A stretch of DNA of 22,887 nt from CAUZJO01 sp963580245 (GCA_963580245.1 CAUZJO010000074.1:1-22887), one strand, 5' to 3'; numbered from the stretch's first letter, positions 15,067-22,829 are shown. Notes: generated by a model not told the origin, from the letters alone. Made by a program: numbers and translations.

Positions 15067-15816
15067 TCAGCCTCCTGATGAGTCGGGCGACCCGTTCTCC
15101 AGAAAGGCCCCCACGGCCTCCATCAGGTCGGCCATGGCCTTGCGGCGCTCCGCCCCGTTCAGCTTGCCGGCGGGCGGGAGGATGGGCGGCCCGTAGTGGA
15201 CATGCAAGGGCCGGGCCAACTTCGGGAGGAGCCGCTGGGCCGGCCAAATCTTGAACATGCCTTCGATGCGGACCGGCACGATCGGCGCCCCCGCGTGCAG
15301 GGCGAGCTGGGCGACCCCCTCGCGCATGGACATCAGCCGCCCGTCGCGCGAGCGCCCCGCCTCGGGAAAAACCACCAGCCCCCGCCCCGCCCCCATCAGG
15401 CCCATGGCGGTCCGCATCGCCCTCACGTCGCGCCGTTCGAGGTCCACGGGGAAGCCCCCCCACCAACGAATCAGCGCCGCGAACGCCCGATTGCGGAACA
15501 GGGGCTCCATCGCCATGAAAGCGACGCCCCGGTCCTGACCAAGGTGGACCAGGACGGGGTCCAGATAGGATTGGTGATTGGAGGCCAGCAGAAACGGGCC
15601 CTCGCGCGGGATATTCCCCTTGCCATACGAGCGAAACCCGAACAGCAACCAAAACAGGGCGCGCAGCCACACCTTGGTCAGGGTACCCTTTCGCGCCTGG
15701 GGAAGCCCGGGCCGGCTCACTGATCGAGTTCTCGAAGCATGGAAGTCAACAAGTAGTATCAATCCCGCCCGCGCATGCAGCCCCGCCGCGCCAGACGGCT
15801 CCTTCTGATCGCTCAT
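15067..15816 (-). CDS. plsC: 1-acylglycerol-3-phosphate acyltransferase-like protein (PlsC family)
   Basis: The 249-residue protein has the four acyltransferase blocks: 'NHQSYLD' (residues 80-86, the catalytic H-x4-D), 'GGFPVDLERRD' (120-130), 'FPEAGRS' (150-156) and 'VPVRIEG' near 190. A hydrophobic stretch 'VWLRALFWLLFGF' (49-61) would anchor it to the inner face of the cytoplasmic membrane. The family moves an acyl chain to lysophosphatidic acid in phospholipid synthesis; related subfamilies acylate other lipids. Block III reads FPEAGRS where FPEGTRS is usual, which may mark a subfamily or a different acceptor. The start is uncertain: ATG at 15816 has no clear ribosome-binding site, and GTG at 15720 or 15670 would remove a poorly conserved N-terminus. 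Confidence 0.85.
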   Translation of the reverse strand: MSDQKEPSGAAGLHARAGLILLVDFHASRTRSVSRPGLPQARKGTLTKVWLRALFWLLFGFRSYGKGNIPREGPFLLASNHQSYLDPVLVHLGQDRGVAFMAMEPLFRNRAFAALIRWWGGFPVDLERRDVRAMRTAMGLMGAGRGLVVFPEAGRSRDGRLMSMREGVAQLALHAGAPIVPVRIEGMFKIWPAQRLLPKLARPLHVHYGPPILPPAGKLNGAERRKAMADLMEAVGAFLENGSPDSSGG

Positions 15817-15836
15817 TCCGGGCGGATATCGCGCCG

Positions 15837-16293
15837 ATGCCGAATTTACTACAACATGGCCGAATCCGCGTCAAGGTCCAAATCGAATACCGCATCATCG
15901 GCCACGGGTCGATGGGCGCCCCCCCCGTGGGCCGTGCCGTGGCGATCGATCTGCTCAAACGCCATCCCGATGGTCCCTATCGGCGTCCACCTGACGGCGG
16001 TCCGCGAACACGCCAATTATTGCTGGGCCCCGATGGCCTCGCCCGAGAAGGTCCCGTCGGTCGTCGCCGAAGGGTGGTATTATTGGCGATACGAACAGAT
16101 CGATGAGTTCATCGAGCAGGTATCGGCCGAGCAGCTCGAACTGGAATTCCGGACGCAAATCGAGGCGCTGCTCGAGACCGACCTCGACTTCCTCATGTCG
16201 GACGAACCGAGGCGAATCATCGAAGAAAAAGGGATTATCCTGCTCGATTACCGGCCGCTGCAAAAGGCGTGGCGCGAAATCAACTGCCGTTGA
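15837..16293 (+). pseudogene. Broken YdjC/ChbG-type polysaccharide deacetylase
   Basis: Family-like sequence is split over two frames. One frame ends with 'GRAVAIDLLKRHPDGP'; the other continues 'IGVHLTAVREHANYCWAP', 'VPSVVAEGWYYW' and 'EFRTQIEALLETDLDF'. Joining them needs loss of one base, for example the T at 15978, giving G-P-I-G-V-H-L as in intact members. A run of eight C at 15919-15926 marks a second possible frameshift. After 'DLDF' the sequence jumps to a typical C-terminus ('PRRIIEEKGIILLDYRPLQ'), so the central part with the 'THLDSH'-type metal ligands is missing. No N-terminal 'NADDFG' is visible. ChbG/YdjC proteins remove acetyl groups from chito-oligosaccharides or related sugars; this copy cannot be active as read. 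Sequencing error could explain the frameshift but not the internal deletion. Confidence 0.7.
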
Positions 16294-16408
16294 ACGGGAT
16301 CGTTACGACCCCGCCCTGGTCCCGCCGGCATGGTCAACACGCAAACGAAGCCTCGGGCAGGCCCAAGCACATCGTTCCAGGGTCGGTCATCCGGGATGGG
16401 TCGAAAAC

Positions 16409-17626
16409 CTAATCGAGGGCGAATGTGGAAAGTTCAACCGCAACGAGATAAGTCGAGCGGAAAAACCCCGCGTTCGCGGTGCCGGCAACCATCGTTCCGT
16501 CCTCGGTCACGACGATCGCTCGCACGTCGCGTTTCCCCAATCCCTCGCTGACGTCCTCCCATGTCTCCCAATTATCGGTGGAACGAAAGACGCCTTCGCT
16601 CGTGCCGGCGAACAGTTCTCCCTCAAAACGGTGCGCGAGAGCGCGTATGGATGGGTATTGGGTCCTTTGGGGATGTTCAGTACTCGGTGGAGTGAGTGTC
16701 CCCGGACCCACCCTCGGTCTTGCCGACCACGTCAACCCCCCGTCGGAGGATCTGAACAGATTATTCTGATTCCCTATTCCAATGGGTCCGGTGTCAACAC
16801 CAAGGAAGATATCTCCGGTCTTTGGGTTTACATCAAAGCAGCGAGGCCGCATCTCAATATTAATATAGAAATTGATGTTCCATTCGGCGCCCTGATTGAG
16901 TGACACGAGAATCGCCCCAATTTTCTGCACAGTGCAGTCCTGATGTCCCGCAAGGATGCGGCCGCCGAAGCCCAAGAAAACCCCAAAATACCCGCAATCT
17001 TCGAATACCGTTCCCGTGTGAGCGACTCCGAAAACCTGGTGGATTGCGCTACCAAAAAAACCCCAGATCGGTTCCTCGCCAACCGTTGAAACAATAATCC
17101 CGACATCGTCGCTGACCGTGAGGTCCGCGATGCCCTGATTAGCATCGGAAGCGAATCCCAGATCGATCGGCAGCTAGGTATCGCCGAATGCCCCGGCAGG
17201 GGAATAAAAAAGACCTCGGTAACCTTCATCGGGGAGCGTACGGGAATCGAACTCATACCCCAAGCCGGCGTAGAGCGTGCCGTCAAGTCCAAATGCCATG
17301 GCCATCACGTCAAGGCCGCCCGCGGGTTCCAACCCGCTATTGACCTCCGTCCAGGATTCACCGAAATCCGTGGAGCGTAACACGCCTTCGCCGATCGTTC
17401 CGGCCAGCAGCACCCACTGAGGGAAACCCGGCGTGGGAGGATGATACGCAAGCGCGCGGACCTCGAGGTCACTCGTCTCCGGCCCACCGATCTGAACCCA
17501 TTGAGACTGCCCCGCGACGACGCAATGGATGGACCACGATAAGAGAACGGCGGCCCCTGCCAGGTGAGTCTTCAGTCGACGTCCAACCTTCTTACTCCTT
17601 TTGAGTAATAGCCTATCAGTCAGCAC
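16409..17626 (-). pseudogene. Secreted BNR/Asp-box repeat protein interrupted by an in-frame TAG
   Basis: One continuous minus-strand frame is cut only by a TAG at 17174-17176. Before it are a signal peptide ('LAGAAVLLSWSIHCVVAG') and 'LRSTDFGESW'. After it the frame runs through 'GFASDANQGIADLTVSDDVG' to 'LFRSSDGGLTW' and 'VFRSTDNWETW' and stops at 16409. The three S-x-D-x-(G)-x-x-W Asp boxes mark a sialidase/Ycf48-like propeller of about 390 residues. No sialidase catalytic residues are identified. The start is unclear: GTG at 17626 lies 14 bases after the hydrolase stop, while the best Shine-Dalgarno (AAAAGGAG) is 7 bases ahead of a GTT at 17585-17587, which may be a decayed start codon. 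CAG to TAG is the simplest lesion. Readthrough or a sequencing error are alternatives. Confidence 0.7.
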
Positions 17627-17640
17627 GGTTCCCGTCAAGT

Positions 17641-18543
17641 TCAGTCGGATTCTTCGCCGGCCATGGCGCGTAGGATCGCCGGTTCGGCCAGATCGAGCAG
17701 CCAGTTGTGGTCGGCGCCGCGGGCTTCGATCAGTTCGACCCAGCCGGGGTGGGCGGCGGCCAGGTCGCGGCCCATCGCGATGGGGACGATTGTGTCGGAC
17801 GTGCCGTGGATGATCGTGACGCGCGGGCGCGGGTTGCGGCGGGAGAGTTCGGCGAGCGCGGCGCGGTTGTCGTAGCGGTCGCGCGCCAGGTGGCACAGCG
17901 GCCAGCCGACCGTCTGTTTGGCCATGTCGCGGATGCTGGTGAACGGGGCCAATACGACCAGACTACGGACCTCGACCTCGGACGCCAGCCGCAGCACCGC
18001 GGCCCCGCCCAGCGAGAAACCGAGCATGTTGAGCCGCCCCTCGAGTTCCTCTTGCTCGACGCCCAGGCGCTCGGCCAGCGTCGCCAGGGCCCGTCGCGAG
18101 GATTCCAGGACCGTCGGCTCCCACGCCTTGCCCTCGCACTCGCCGTAACCCGGATAATCGAAGAGCAGGTAGCCGGCCCGCTCATCAGGGAGCTTCTCGA
18201 TAAAGTCGAGCCAATCGAGCCCCCGCGCGGCGTTGCCGTGGAACATCATCCATAGCCGGTCGGGGAGTCGGCCCGGCGCCTTGTCGGCGGGGACGTCGCC
18301 CGGTTCGCCCTTCGGAGGGACGTAATAGGCCACCTGCCGCCCGCTCGATGTCTCATAGCTGATCGGCTCGACCAGCGCCCCCGCCGCCCGGAGCAGCGCC
18401 GGGTCATAACGCCGCGGGATGTAGATCATCTTGTGTTGAAAGAAATAGAGAAAGACGACGAGAAACAGGACGAAACCGATGATGCTGAGCACGGTCATGC
18501 GCAGGAGCCTGAACGAGATTCGCGTGAGGCCGGATCGTTGCAT
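17641..18543 (-). CDS. Membrane-anchored alpha/beta hydrolase (FrsA/BEM46-like)
   Basis: The 300-residue protein has one N-terminal membrane segment (about residues 16-36, 'MTVLSIIGFVLFLVVFLYFF') and an alpha/beta-hydrolase domain. 'FHGNAA' (about 101-106) forms the oxyanion loop, Ser177 sits in the elbow G-F-S-L-G-G, Asp250 is in 'HGTSDTIVP' and His279 in 'GADHNWLL', a complete catalytic triad. These proteins are serine hydrolases, often esterases or thioesterases; the substrate is unknown. The orientation predicts a catalytic domain outside the cytoplasmic membrane if the N-terminus is inside. ATG at 18543 is chosen; a TTG at 18549 would add two residues, and neither has a strong ribosome-binding site. 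It lies 103 bases after ilvB in the same direction and directly ahead of the broken BNR gene. Confidence 0.87.
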   Translation of the reverse strand: MQRSGLTRISFRLLRMTVLSIIGFVLFLVVFLYFFQHKMIYIPRRYDPALLRAAGALVEPISYETSSGRQVAYYVPPKGEPGDVPADKAPGRLPDRLWMMFHGNAARGLDWLDFIEKLPDERAGYLLFDYPGYGECEGKAWEPTVLESSRRALATLAERLGVEQEELEGRLNMLGFSLGGAAVLRLASEVEVRSLVVLAPFTSIRDMAKQTVGWPLCHLARDRYDNRAALAELSRRNPRPRVTIIHGTSDTIVPIAMGRDLAAAHPGWVELIEARGADHNWLLDLAEPAILRAMAGEESD

Positions 18544-18646
18544 GGACAATGCTCGGATTCAATGCCAATTCCATGGGGACCGAAACGGATCGAACGCGCA
18601 CCCTGAATGTGGCGGGGCGCGCGGAGCGCGGAATGAGCGTGATCTC

Positions 18647-20557
18647 TCAGAACAATTCCGGCGACGTCGTCAAGTCAACCTTTTCGCCGGGCTGGTCCTG
18701 GTCGGATTCACGCTTGGGGATCCAGGGGCCGGTGACCATTTCCTTGTAGCCCATGCCGGGGCCGACCATCGGGAAGACGCACGCGTCCTGGTCGACCATG
18801 ACCTCCAGGAACGCCCCACCCTTGTGCTGGATGAACTCCTTGAGCAGACGCGTGACGTCTTCCTTTTTCTCCAGGCGTTTGGCGAAGCCGAAGCCGTCGG
18901 CCTCGGCGGCCTTGACGAAATCCTTGCGGTGCAGCGATTTGTCGGACCCCGAGAAGCGCTCGCCGAAGTAGCTCTTCTGCCACTGACGGACCATGCCGTC
19001 GCCCAGGTTGTTGAGCAACAGGATCTTGACCGGCAAGTCGTAGGTCGTCACCGTCTCCATCTCGCCCAGGTTCATCCGCAAGCTACCGTCGCCGTCCAGG
19101 TCGATCACGATCCGGTCGGGGCAGGCGAACTGGGCGCCGATGGCGGCCGGCAGCCCGAAGCCCATCGTCCCCATGCTGCCCGAAGTCAACCAGGAGCGGG
19201 CGGTGTGGAAATCGAAATACTGGGCACCCCACATCTGATGCTGTCCCACGCCGGTCGAGACGATCGCGTCGCCCTTGGTGATCTTGTTGAGGCACTCGAT
19301 CACGTGATGCGGCTGGAGCAGGTCGCTCTCGCGGTCGTAATTGAAGGCATATTTCTCCCTGAGCCCCCGGACGTGTTCGAGCCACTTCGAGTAGTCCTTC
19401 TTGAAGCCCGTCTTTTTGGCGTAGGCCAGCAGGTCGCACAGACCGGTCTTGGCCTCGCCGACGAACGACCAGTCAACCAGCTTGACCTTGCCGATCTCGG
19501 CGGCGTCGATATCGATATGGGCGATGAAGCGGGCACCGGGAGCGAATTCCTGGACTTTGCCGGCAACGCGGTCGTCGAAGCGCGAGCCGATGGCGAGCAG
19601 GCAGTCGCAGTCCTCAACGGCGTAATTGGCGTGGGCCGCCCCGTGCATGCCGAGCATCTGGAGCGAAAGCGGACTGGTCGTGTCCATCGCGCCGATGCCC
19701 ATCAGCGTGGTCACGGCGGGAATCCCCAAAGCCTCGGCGAAGGCGCGCAGCTCCTGGGCCGCGTTGCCGTTGATCACCCCGCCCCCCGCGTAAATCAGGG
19801 GCCGCTCGCTGTGGTGCAGCATGGCGAAGAAGGTCTTGGCCTGTTCGTCGCCGACCCGGTTGGCCTGGAGCTTGGCCAAACGGTGATTGTAGCCGCGCAG
19901 ATTGAGCAGACCCGCCCCTTCGAAGGTCCCTTCCCAGTTCTGGACGTCCTTGGGCACGTCGACCACGACGGGCCCGGGGCGGCCCGTGCGGGCGATGTGG
20001 AAGGCCGTGCGCATCGTGGCCTCCAGCTCCTCGGGCTTGGTCACGAGGAAAACGTGCTTGGCGCAGGCACCCATGAGGTTGGAGACGGGCGCTTCCTGGA
20101 ACGCGTCGGTCCCCATCGCCTTGCGCGGGACCTGGCCGCAGATCAGCACGACGGGGGTCGAATCGGCCATGGAGTCGCGGATCGGCGTGACCGAGTTGGT
20201 CGCCCCCGGCCCCGAAGTGACCAGGAAGACTCCGACCTTGCCGCTGGCGCGGGCGTAACCGGCGGCCATGAAGCCCGCCCCCTGCTCGTTGGCCGGGACG
20301 ATCAAGCGCACCTGCTTCTCGACCTCGTCCGCATGGGCGGCATTGTAGCGAAAAACGGCGTCGTAGGTCGGCAGGATGGCCCCGCCGCTGTATCCAAACA
20401 ACGTGGTGACACCCTCATCGGCCAGCACCTGAATGACCATCTCCGCCCCGCTCAATGTTTGACCGGCAAGCGGATGGTCGCCCTTGCGGGTCTCGATCAC
20501 CTTGCCGCCGCTTTCGGTGTCGGCGATCGCCCGCCGTGCTTTGAGGTCCGGATTCAT
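18647..20557 (-). CDS. ilvB: Acetolactate synthase, large (catalytic) subunit
   Basis: The 636-residue ThDP enzyme condenses two pyruvates to acetolactate (or pyruvate and 2-ketobutyrate), the first common step of valine, leucine and isoleucine synthesis, in the cytoplasm. Visible signatures are Glu91 in 'PANEQGAGFMAAGYARASG', 'SGPGATN', 'FQEAPV', 'GSRFDDRVAGK', 'GVGQHQMW', 'GSMGTMGFGLPAAIGAQ', and the ThDP-Mg motif G-D-G-S (489-492) ending in N-N (516-517), followed by 'GMVRQWQ'. All three domains are complete. The protein has about 35 extra N-terminal residues before 'TLSGAEMVIQVLADEGV', and a Pro/Asp-rich C-terminal tail. ATG at 20557 has GGAGG 6 bases upstream. No regulatory subunit (ilvN) or ilvC is adjacent, unlike many ilv operons. 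A promoter lies at 20736-20763. Confidence 0.96.
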   Translation of the reverse strand: MNPDLKARRAIADTESGGKVIETRKGDHPLAGQTLSGAEMVIQVLADEGVTTLFGYSGGAILPTYDAVFRYNAAHADEVEKQVRLIVPANEQGAGFMAAGYARASGKVGVFLVTSGPGATNSVTPIRDSMADSTPVVLICGQVPRKAMGTDAFQEAPVSNLMGACAKHVFLVTKPEELEATMRTAFHIARTGRPGPVVVDVPKDVQNWEGTFEGAGLLNLRGYNHRLAKLQANRVGDEQAKTFFAMLHHSERPLIYAGGGVINGNAAQELRAFAEALGIPAVTTLMGIGAMDTTSPLSLQMLGMHGAAHANYAVEDCDCLLAIGSRFDDRVAGKVQEFAPGARFIAHIDIDAAEIGKVKLVDWSFVGEAKTGLCDLLAYAKKTGFKKDYSKWLEHVRGLREKYAFNYDRESDLLQPHHVIECLNKITKGDAIVSTGVGQHQMWGAQYFDFHTARSWLTSGSMGTMGFGLPAAIGAQFACPDRIVIDLDGDGSLRMNLGEMETVTTYDLPVKILLLNNLGDGMVRQWQKSYFGERFSGSDKSLHRKDFVKAAEADGFGFAKRLEKKEDVTRLLKEFIQHKGGAFLEVMVDQDACVFPMVGPGMGYKEMVTGPWIPKRESDQDQPGEKVDLTTSPELF

Positions 20558-20679
20558 TTCACGCCTCCGAGGTTGTGGAAACCTTTCAAGATATCCAGTC
20601 GCGCAAAATCGGTTACAAACTGTTTGCGAAACGCCGTCCCGGTTCGCGCCGGCCCTTCATTCTGGAATTCCGCGATCAT
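20554..20679 (-). CDS. Possible 41-residue upstream ORF overlapping the ilvB start
   Basis: An ATG at 20679 opens 41 codons whose TGA overlaps the ilvB ATG as A-T-G-A, an arrangement typical of translational coupling. The ilvB Shine-Dalgarno lies inside it. It falls within the leader predicted from the 20736-20763 promoter. The peptide is not rich in Leu, Val or Ile, so it is not a classic branched-chain attenuator peptide, and it lacks its own clear ribosome-binding site. It may be chance. Confidence 0.25.
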   Translation of the reverse strand: MIAEFQNEGPARTGTAFRKQFVTDFARLDILKGFHNLGGVK

Positions 20680-20735
20680 GCAAGGGCCGCGTCAAAGGGA
20701 TGAGAACCAACGCAAGTTCTCGACCCAGCCAGCCC

Positions 20736-20763
20736 ATTATAACCGGATCGGCGTATACCTCAA
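20736..20763 (-). promoter_or_regulatory. Sigma-70-type promoter for ilvB
   Basis: On the minus strand a perfect -10 TATAAT (20736-20741) follows a -35 TTGAGG (20758-20763, four of six consensus bases) with a 16-base spacer. The start would be near 20729, giving a leader of about 170 bases before the ilvB ATG. Confidence 0.65.
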
Positions 20764-20854
20764 GGGAATGAAGCCGGGATTGGGGTTCGGGGCGTGCCTC
20801 GTTCTTGGGCCTGAACCTCGCTCGGATGAAGGATCTCCGTCTTGGTTGATCATC

Positions 20855-20955
20855 GGCTCCCGTCTCTCGTCCTCGTAATCGGTCTTTTCTTTTCCGGACC
20901 ACAACTGGGATGGGCCGAGGTGATGTCTCGATTACGAGGACGAGAGACGGGAGCC
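20855..20955. repeat. 27-bp perfect inverted repeat with a 47-base centre
   Basis: The left arm, 20855-20881, opens GGCTCCCGTCTCTCG and ends GTAATCG. The right arm, 20929-20955, is its exact reverse complement over all 27 bases. The centre (20882-20928) has no repeat of its own. The element starts 39 bases beyond the NagA-like stop. It could form a long RNA hairpin at that transcript's end, or be a MITE-like repeat; no U-tract or target duplication was seen. The 'CTCGTCCTCGTAATCG' phrase recalls low-complexity intergenic repeats seen in other genomes. Confidence 0.85.
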
Positions 20956-20994
20956 GGGAGCCGAAAGAAGATCGGGGCGGCGGGTTCGCTTCCG

Positions 20995-21972
20995 TCAAAG
21001 AACCCAAAACCGTTTCCCGTCGAACTCGAGGCGTCGCCCCGCCTCTCCGCGTTGGACTTCCATTTCGGCTCCGATCGCTTTTAGGGCGTTACGACATCCC
21101 ACGTCGCACAGCTCCTCTTCGGTCAACAGCTCCAGCGAGGCCAGATAGTTCATGCAATCCAACATATCGCACGCTGACCCCGCGAGTTGCTCGGCCCCTT
21201 TGCGATGGAGATGCCCGTTTTTTTTCAACACGACGGCCGCGCCATGGAAGTCGTATTCGCCGGGCGCCAGGCCCGAGATGTGGACCATGTCGCTGGTGAC
21301 GATGGAACGCTCGGGTGACTTGGCCCGCAGGCCGACCCGGATCAAATCGTCCGGCAGGTGGAACCCGTCGGTGATGAACATCCCGCCAAGCCGGTCGTCG
21401 GCGAGCATCGGCCAGATCGGATTGTGATGCCGATGCAGGCGGTCGAGCAAGCCGTTACCGATGTGCGTGGCCAGCCGGGCCCCCGCGTCGGCGGCGCGGT
21501 GGATGTCGTCGGCCGAGGCGTTGGTATGGCCGATCGAAACGACCGTGCGGCTGTGGCGAGCGATGTGCTCGATCAGCTCGATGGCGCTGTGAACCTCGGG
21601 GGCGAGGGTCACCAATGCGATCCGATCGTCGGCCCACTCGCGCAGCCGTTCGAACGTTTCGATCGACGGCGCCTGGACGCAGTCCTTGGGGTGCACGCCC
21701 CGGGGGCCGTCCTGGGGATTGAGAAACGGCCCCTCAAGGTGGATGCCGAGGTTCTTGGCATGGCCCGGTGAATCGGCGTGGTGGGCCAAGACGGGCAGAC
21801 AATGGGCATACACCTCGACGGAGGTGGTGATCACCGTGGGACAAAAAGCGACCACCCCCCGCTCGCGCAGCCGCCCGGCCACCTCGTCAACCATCCCGGA
21901 CGTCAGGTCGGTCGACGTGAAATCAACGCCCCGCGCGCCATTAACTTGCAGATCAACGAATCCATCGATCAT
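20995..21972 (-). CDS. Short N-acetylglucosamine-6-phosphate deacetylase-like amidohydrolase
   Basis: The 325-residue TIM-barrel amidohydrolase carries the NagA marks in order: 'GFVDLQVNGARGVDF' (near 4-18), the metal-binding Glu in 'HLEGPFLNP', 'LAPEVH', metal-ligand His in 'IGHTNAS' and 'ATHIGNG', 'TDGFHLP', the catalytic Asp in 'VTSDMVHISG' and 'LAGSACDML'. NagA removes acetate from GlcNAc-6-phosphate in amino-sugar catabolism and cell-wall recycling. This protein lacks the first 50 or so residues of full-length NagA (about 380 aa), which build half of the small beta-domain. The start is nevertheless well supported: GGGAG at 21979-21983 is 6 bases before the ATG. 'ATHLFNAM' of NagA reads 'ATHIGNGL' here, so a related substrate is possible. 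No nagB or kinase gene is adjacent. Confidence 0.82.
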   Translation of the reverse strand: MIDGFVDLQVNGARGVDFTSTDLTSGMVDEVAGRLRERGVVAFCPTVITTSVEVYAHCLPVLAHHADSPGHAKNLGIHLEGPFLNPQDGPRGVHPKDCVQAPSIETFERLREWADDRIALVTLAPEVHSAIELIEHIARHSRTVVSIGHTNASADDIHRAADAGARLATHIGNGLLDRLHRHHNPIWPMLADDRLGGMFITDGFHLPDDLIRVGLRAKSPERSIVTSDMVHISGLAPGEYDFHGAAVVLKKNGHLHRKGAEQLAGSACDMLDCMNYLASLELLTEEELCDVGCRNALKAIGAEMEVQRGEAGRRLEFDGKRFWVL

Positions 21973-22089
21973 GAAAAGCTCCCATTTGGCGAAGCAGTGG
22001 TAGGCGCCGGATAGAACTGAAGTGCGACCAGTCCCTCAAACCGCCCCGCTCGCCATGGCAACTACGAGTTCTGACCCGACCTTCGGGCA

Positions 22090-22118
22090 GTTAAAACCCC
22101 ATGCTTCACTCAAGTCAA
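22090..22118 (-). promoter_or_regulatory. Candidate promoter for the NagA-like gene
   Basis: On the minus strand a -35 TTGACT (22113-22118, five of six) and a -10 TTTAAC (22090-22095, four of six) are 17 bases apart. Transcription would start about 110 bases before the gene. Confidence 0.4.
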
Positions 22119-22226
22119 GGCTCTTGCCGCCGTGTCCAGGGCAAGTGCAGGTAGATATTGCCCCCCTTCGGGGCGGGCCTCATCGCCGCATTTCTGGGTT
22201 GCGCGCTCGTTCGCGAATCGAGAGTA

Positions 22227-22256
22227 TTGAACGCGATACAGGCGATGGCGCACAAT
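22227..22256 (+). promoter_or_regulatory. Weak candidate promoter for the isochorismatase-family gene
   Basis: TTGAAC (22227-22232) and CACAAT (22251-22256) are separated by 18 bases, placing a start about 18 bases before the ATG at 22281. The match is partial and could be chance. Confidence 0.3.
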
Positions 22257-22280
22257 AATGCTGAACTATAGGAGCCGTCC

Positions 22281-22829
22281 ATGAAAACGGGCCTTATCCT
22301 TGTGGACATTCAAAACGATTACTTCCCCGGAGGCAGGATGGAACTGGTCGGGGCGGAGGACGCGGCGCGGAACGCGCGGAAATTGCTTGAATCGTTTCGC
22401 GAAAAAGGGCAACCCACCTTTCACATCCAGCACATCTTTACCGATCCCGATGCCCCGTTCTTCGTGGCCGGGACCGACGGGGTGGAGATTCACGCATCCG
22501 TGGCACCGCGCCAAGACGATCTGCTCATTCAAAAGCATCACCCCAACGGCTTTCTCCAGACCGGCCTGCTCGATGAACTGCGCAAGGCCCAGGCCGAGCG
22601 GGTCGTGATCTGCGGCGCAATGAGCCACATGTGCATCGACGCGACGACACGCGCGGCCGCCGATTTCGGCCTGAACTGTGTGGTCGCCCACGACGCCTGC
22701 GCCACGCGCGACCTCGAATTCGAAGGCCGAACCGTCCCCGCCGACGAAGTTCACGCCTCGTTCATGTCGGCCTTGGGTTGGGGCTATGCCAAGGTCGTCC
22801 CGACGAGCGAAGCCTTATCGATACGTTGA
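22281..22829 (+). CDS. Isochorismatase-family cysteine hydrolase
   Basis: The 182-residue cytosolic protein has the complete cysteine-hydrolase triad: Asp9 in 'LVDIQNDYF', Lys85 in 'IQKHHPNGF' and Cys118 in 'GAMSHMCIDATTRAA', plus the usual cis-peptide region before the Cys. The size is normal for the family, which includes nicotinamidases, isochorismatases and N-carbamoyl hydrolases. No substrate can be assigned from these residues alone. The Asp-rich metal site typical of nicotinamidases (D-x-H-x-x-D-H-x3-H type) is not evident, so a non-nicotinamidase amidase is more likely. The ATG has GGAG at 22271-22274, 6 bases upstream. It is divergent from the NagA-like gene. The 58 bases after its stop show no gene. 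Confidence 0.9.
   Translation: MKTGLILVDIQNDYFPGGRMELVGAEDAARNARKLLESFREKGQPTFHIQHIFTDPDAPFFVAGTDGVEIHASVAPRQDDLLIQKHHPNGFLQTGLLDELRKAQAERVVICGAMSHMCIDATTRAAADFGLNCVVAHDACATRDLEFEGRTVPADEVHASFMSALGWGYAKVVPTSEALSIR

Larger units (their letters stand above)
20558..20994. other. Intergenic region between nagA-like gene and ilvB
   Basis: These 437 bases contain, going toward ilvB, the large inverted repeat (20855-20955), the ilvB promoter (20736-20763), a 6-bp GAGAAC/GTTCTC hairpin at 20702-20721 just after the expected transcription start, and the possible upstream ORF. No T-box or other leader element was recognised. Confidence 0.55.
21973..22280. other. Divergent intergenic region
   Basis: These 308 bases lie between the divergent NagA-like and isochorismatase-family genes. 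They contain candidate promoters for both directions (22090-22118 and 22227-22256) and a small CCCC/GGGG hairpin at about 22159-22176. No gene or known RNA was recognised; open frames here have no family-like composition. Confidence 0.55.

Noticed and set aside
16828..17292. A 154-codon minus-strand frame bridging the two halves of the BNR gene
   Set aside because: Its sequence is Ser/Arg-rich and out of frame with both halves; the BNR frame itself is continuous apart from one TAG.
18479..20878. A 799-codon open frame on the plus strand
   Set aside because: It lies antisense to ilvB and the hydrolase gene; its composition reads as a GC-driven shadow, and ilvB has every catalytic motif.
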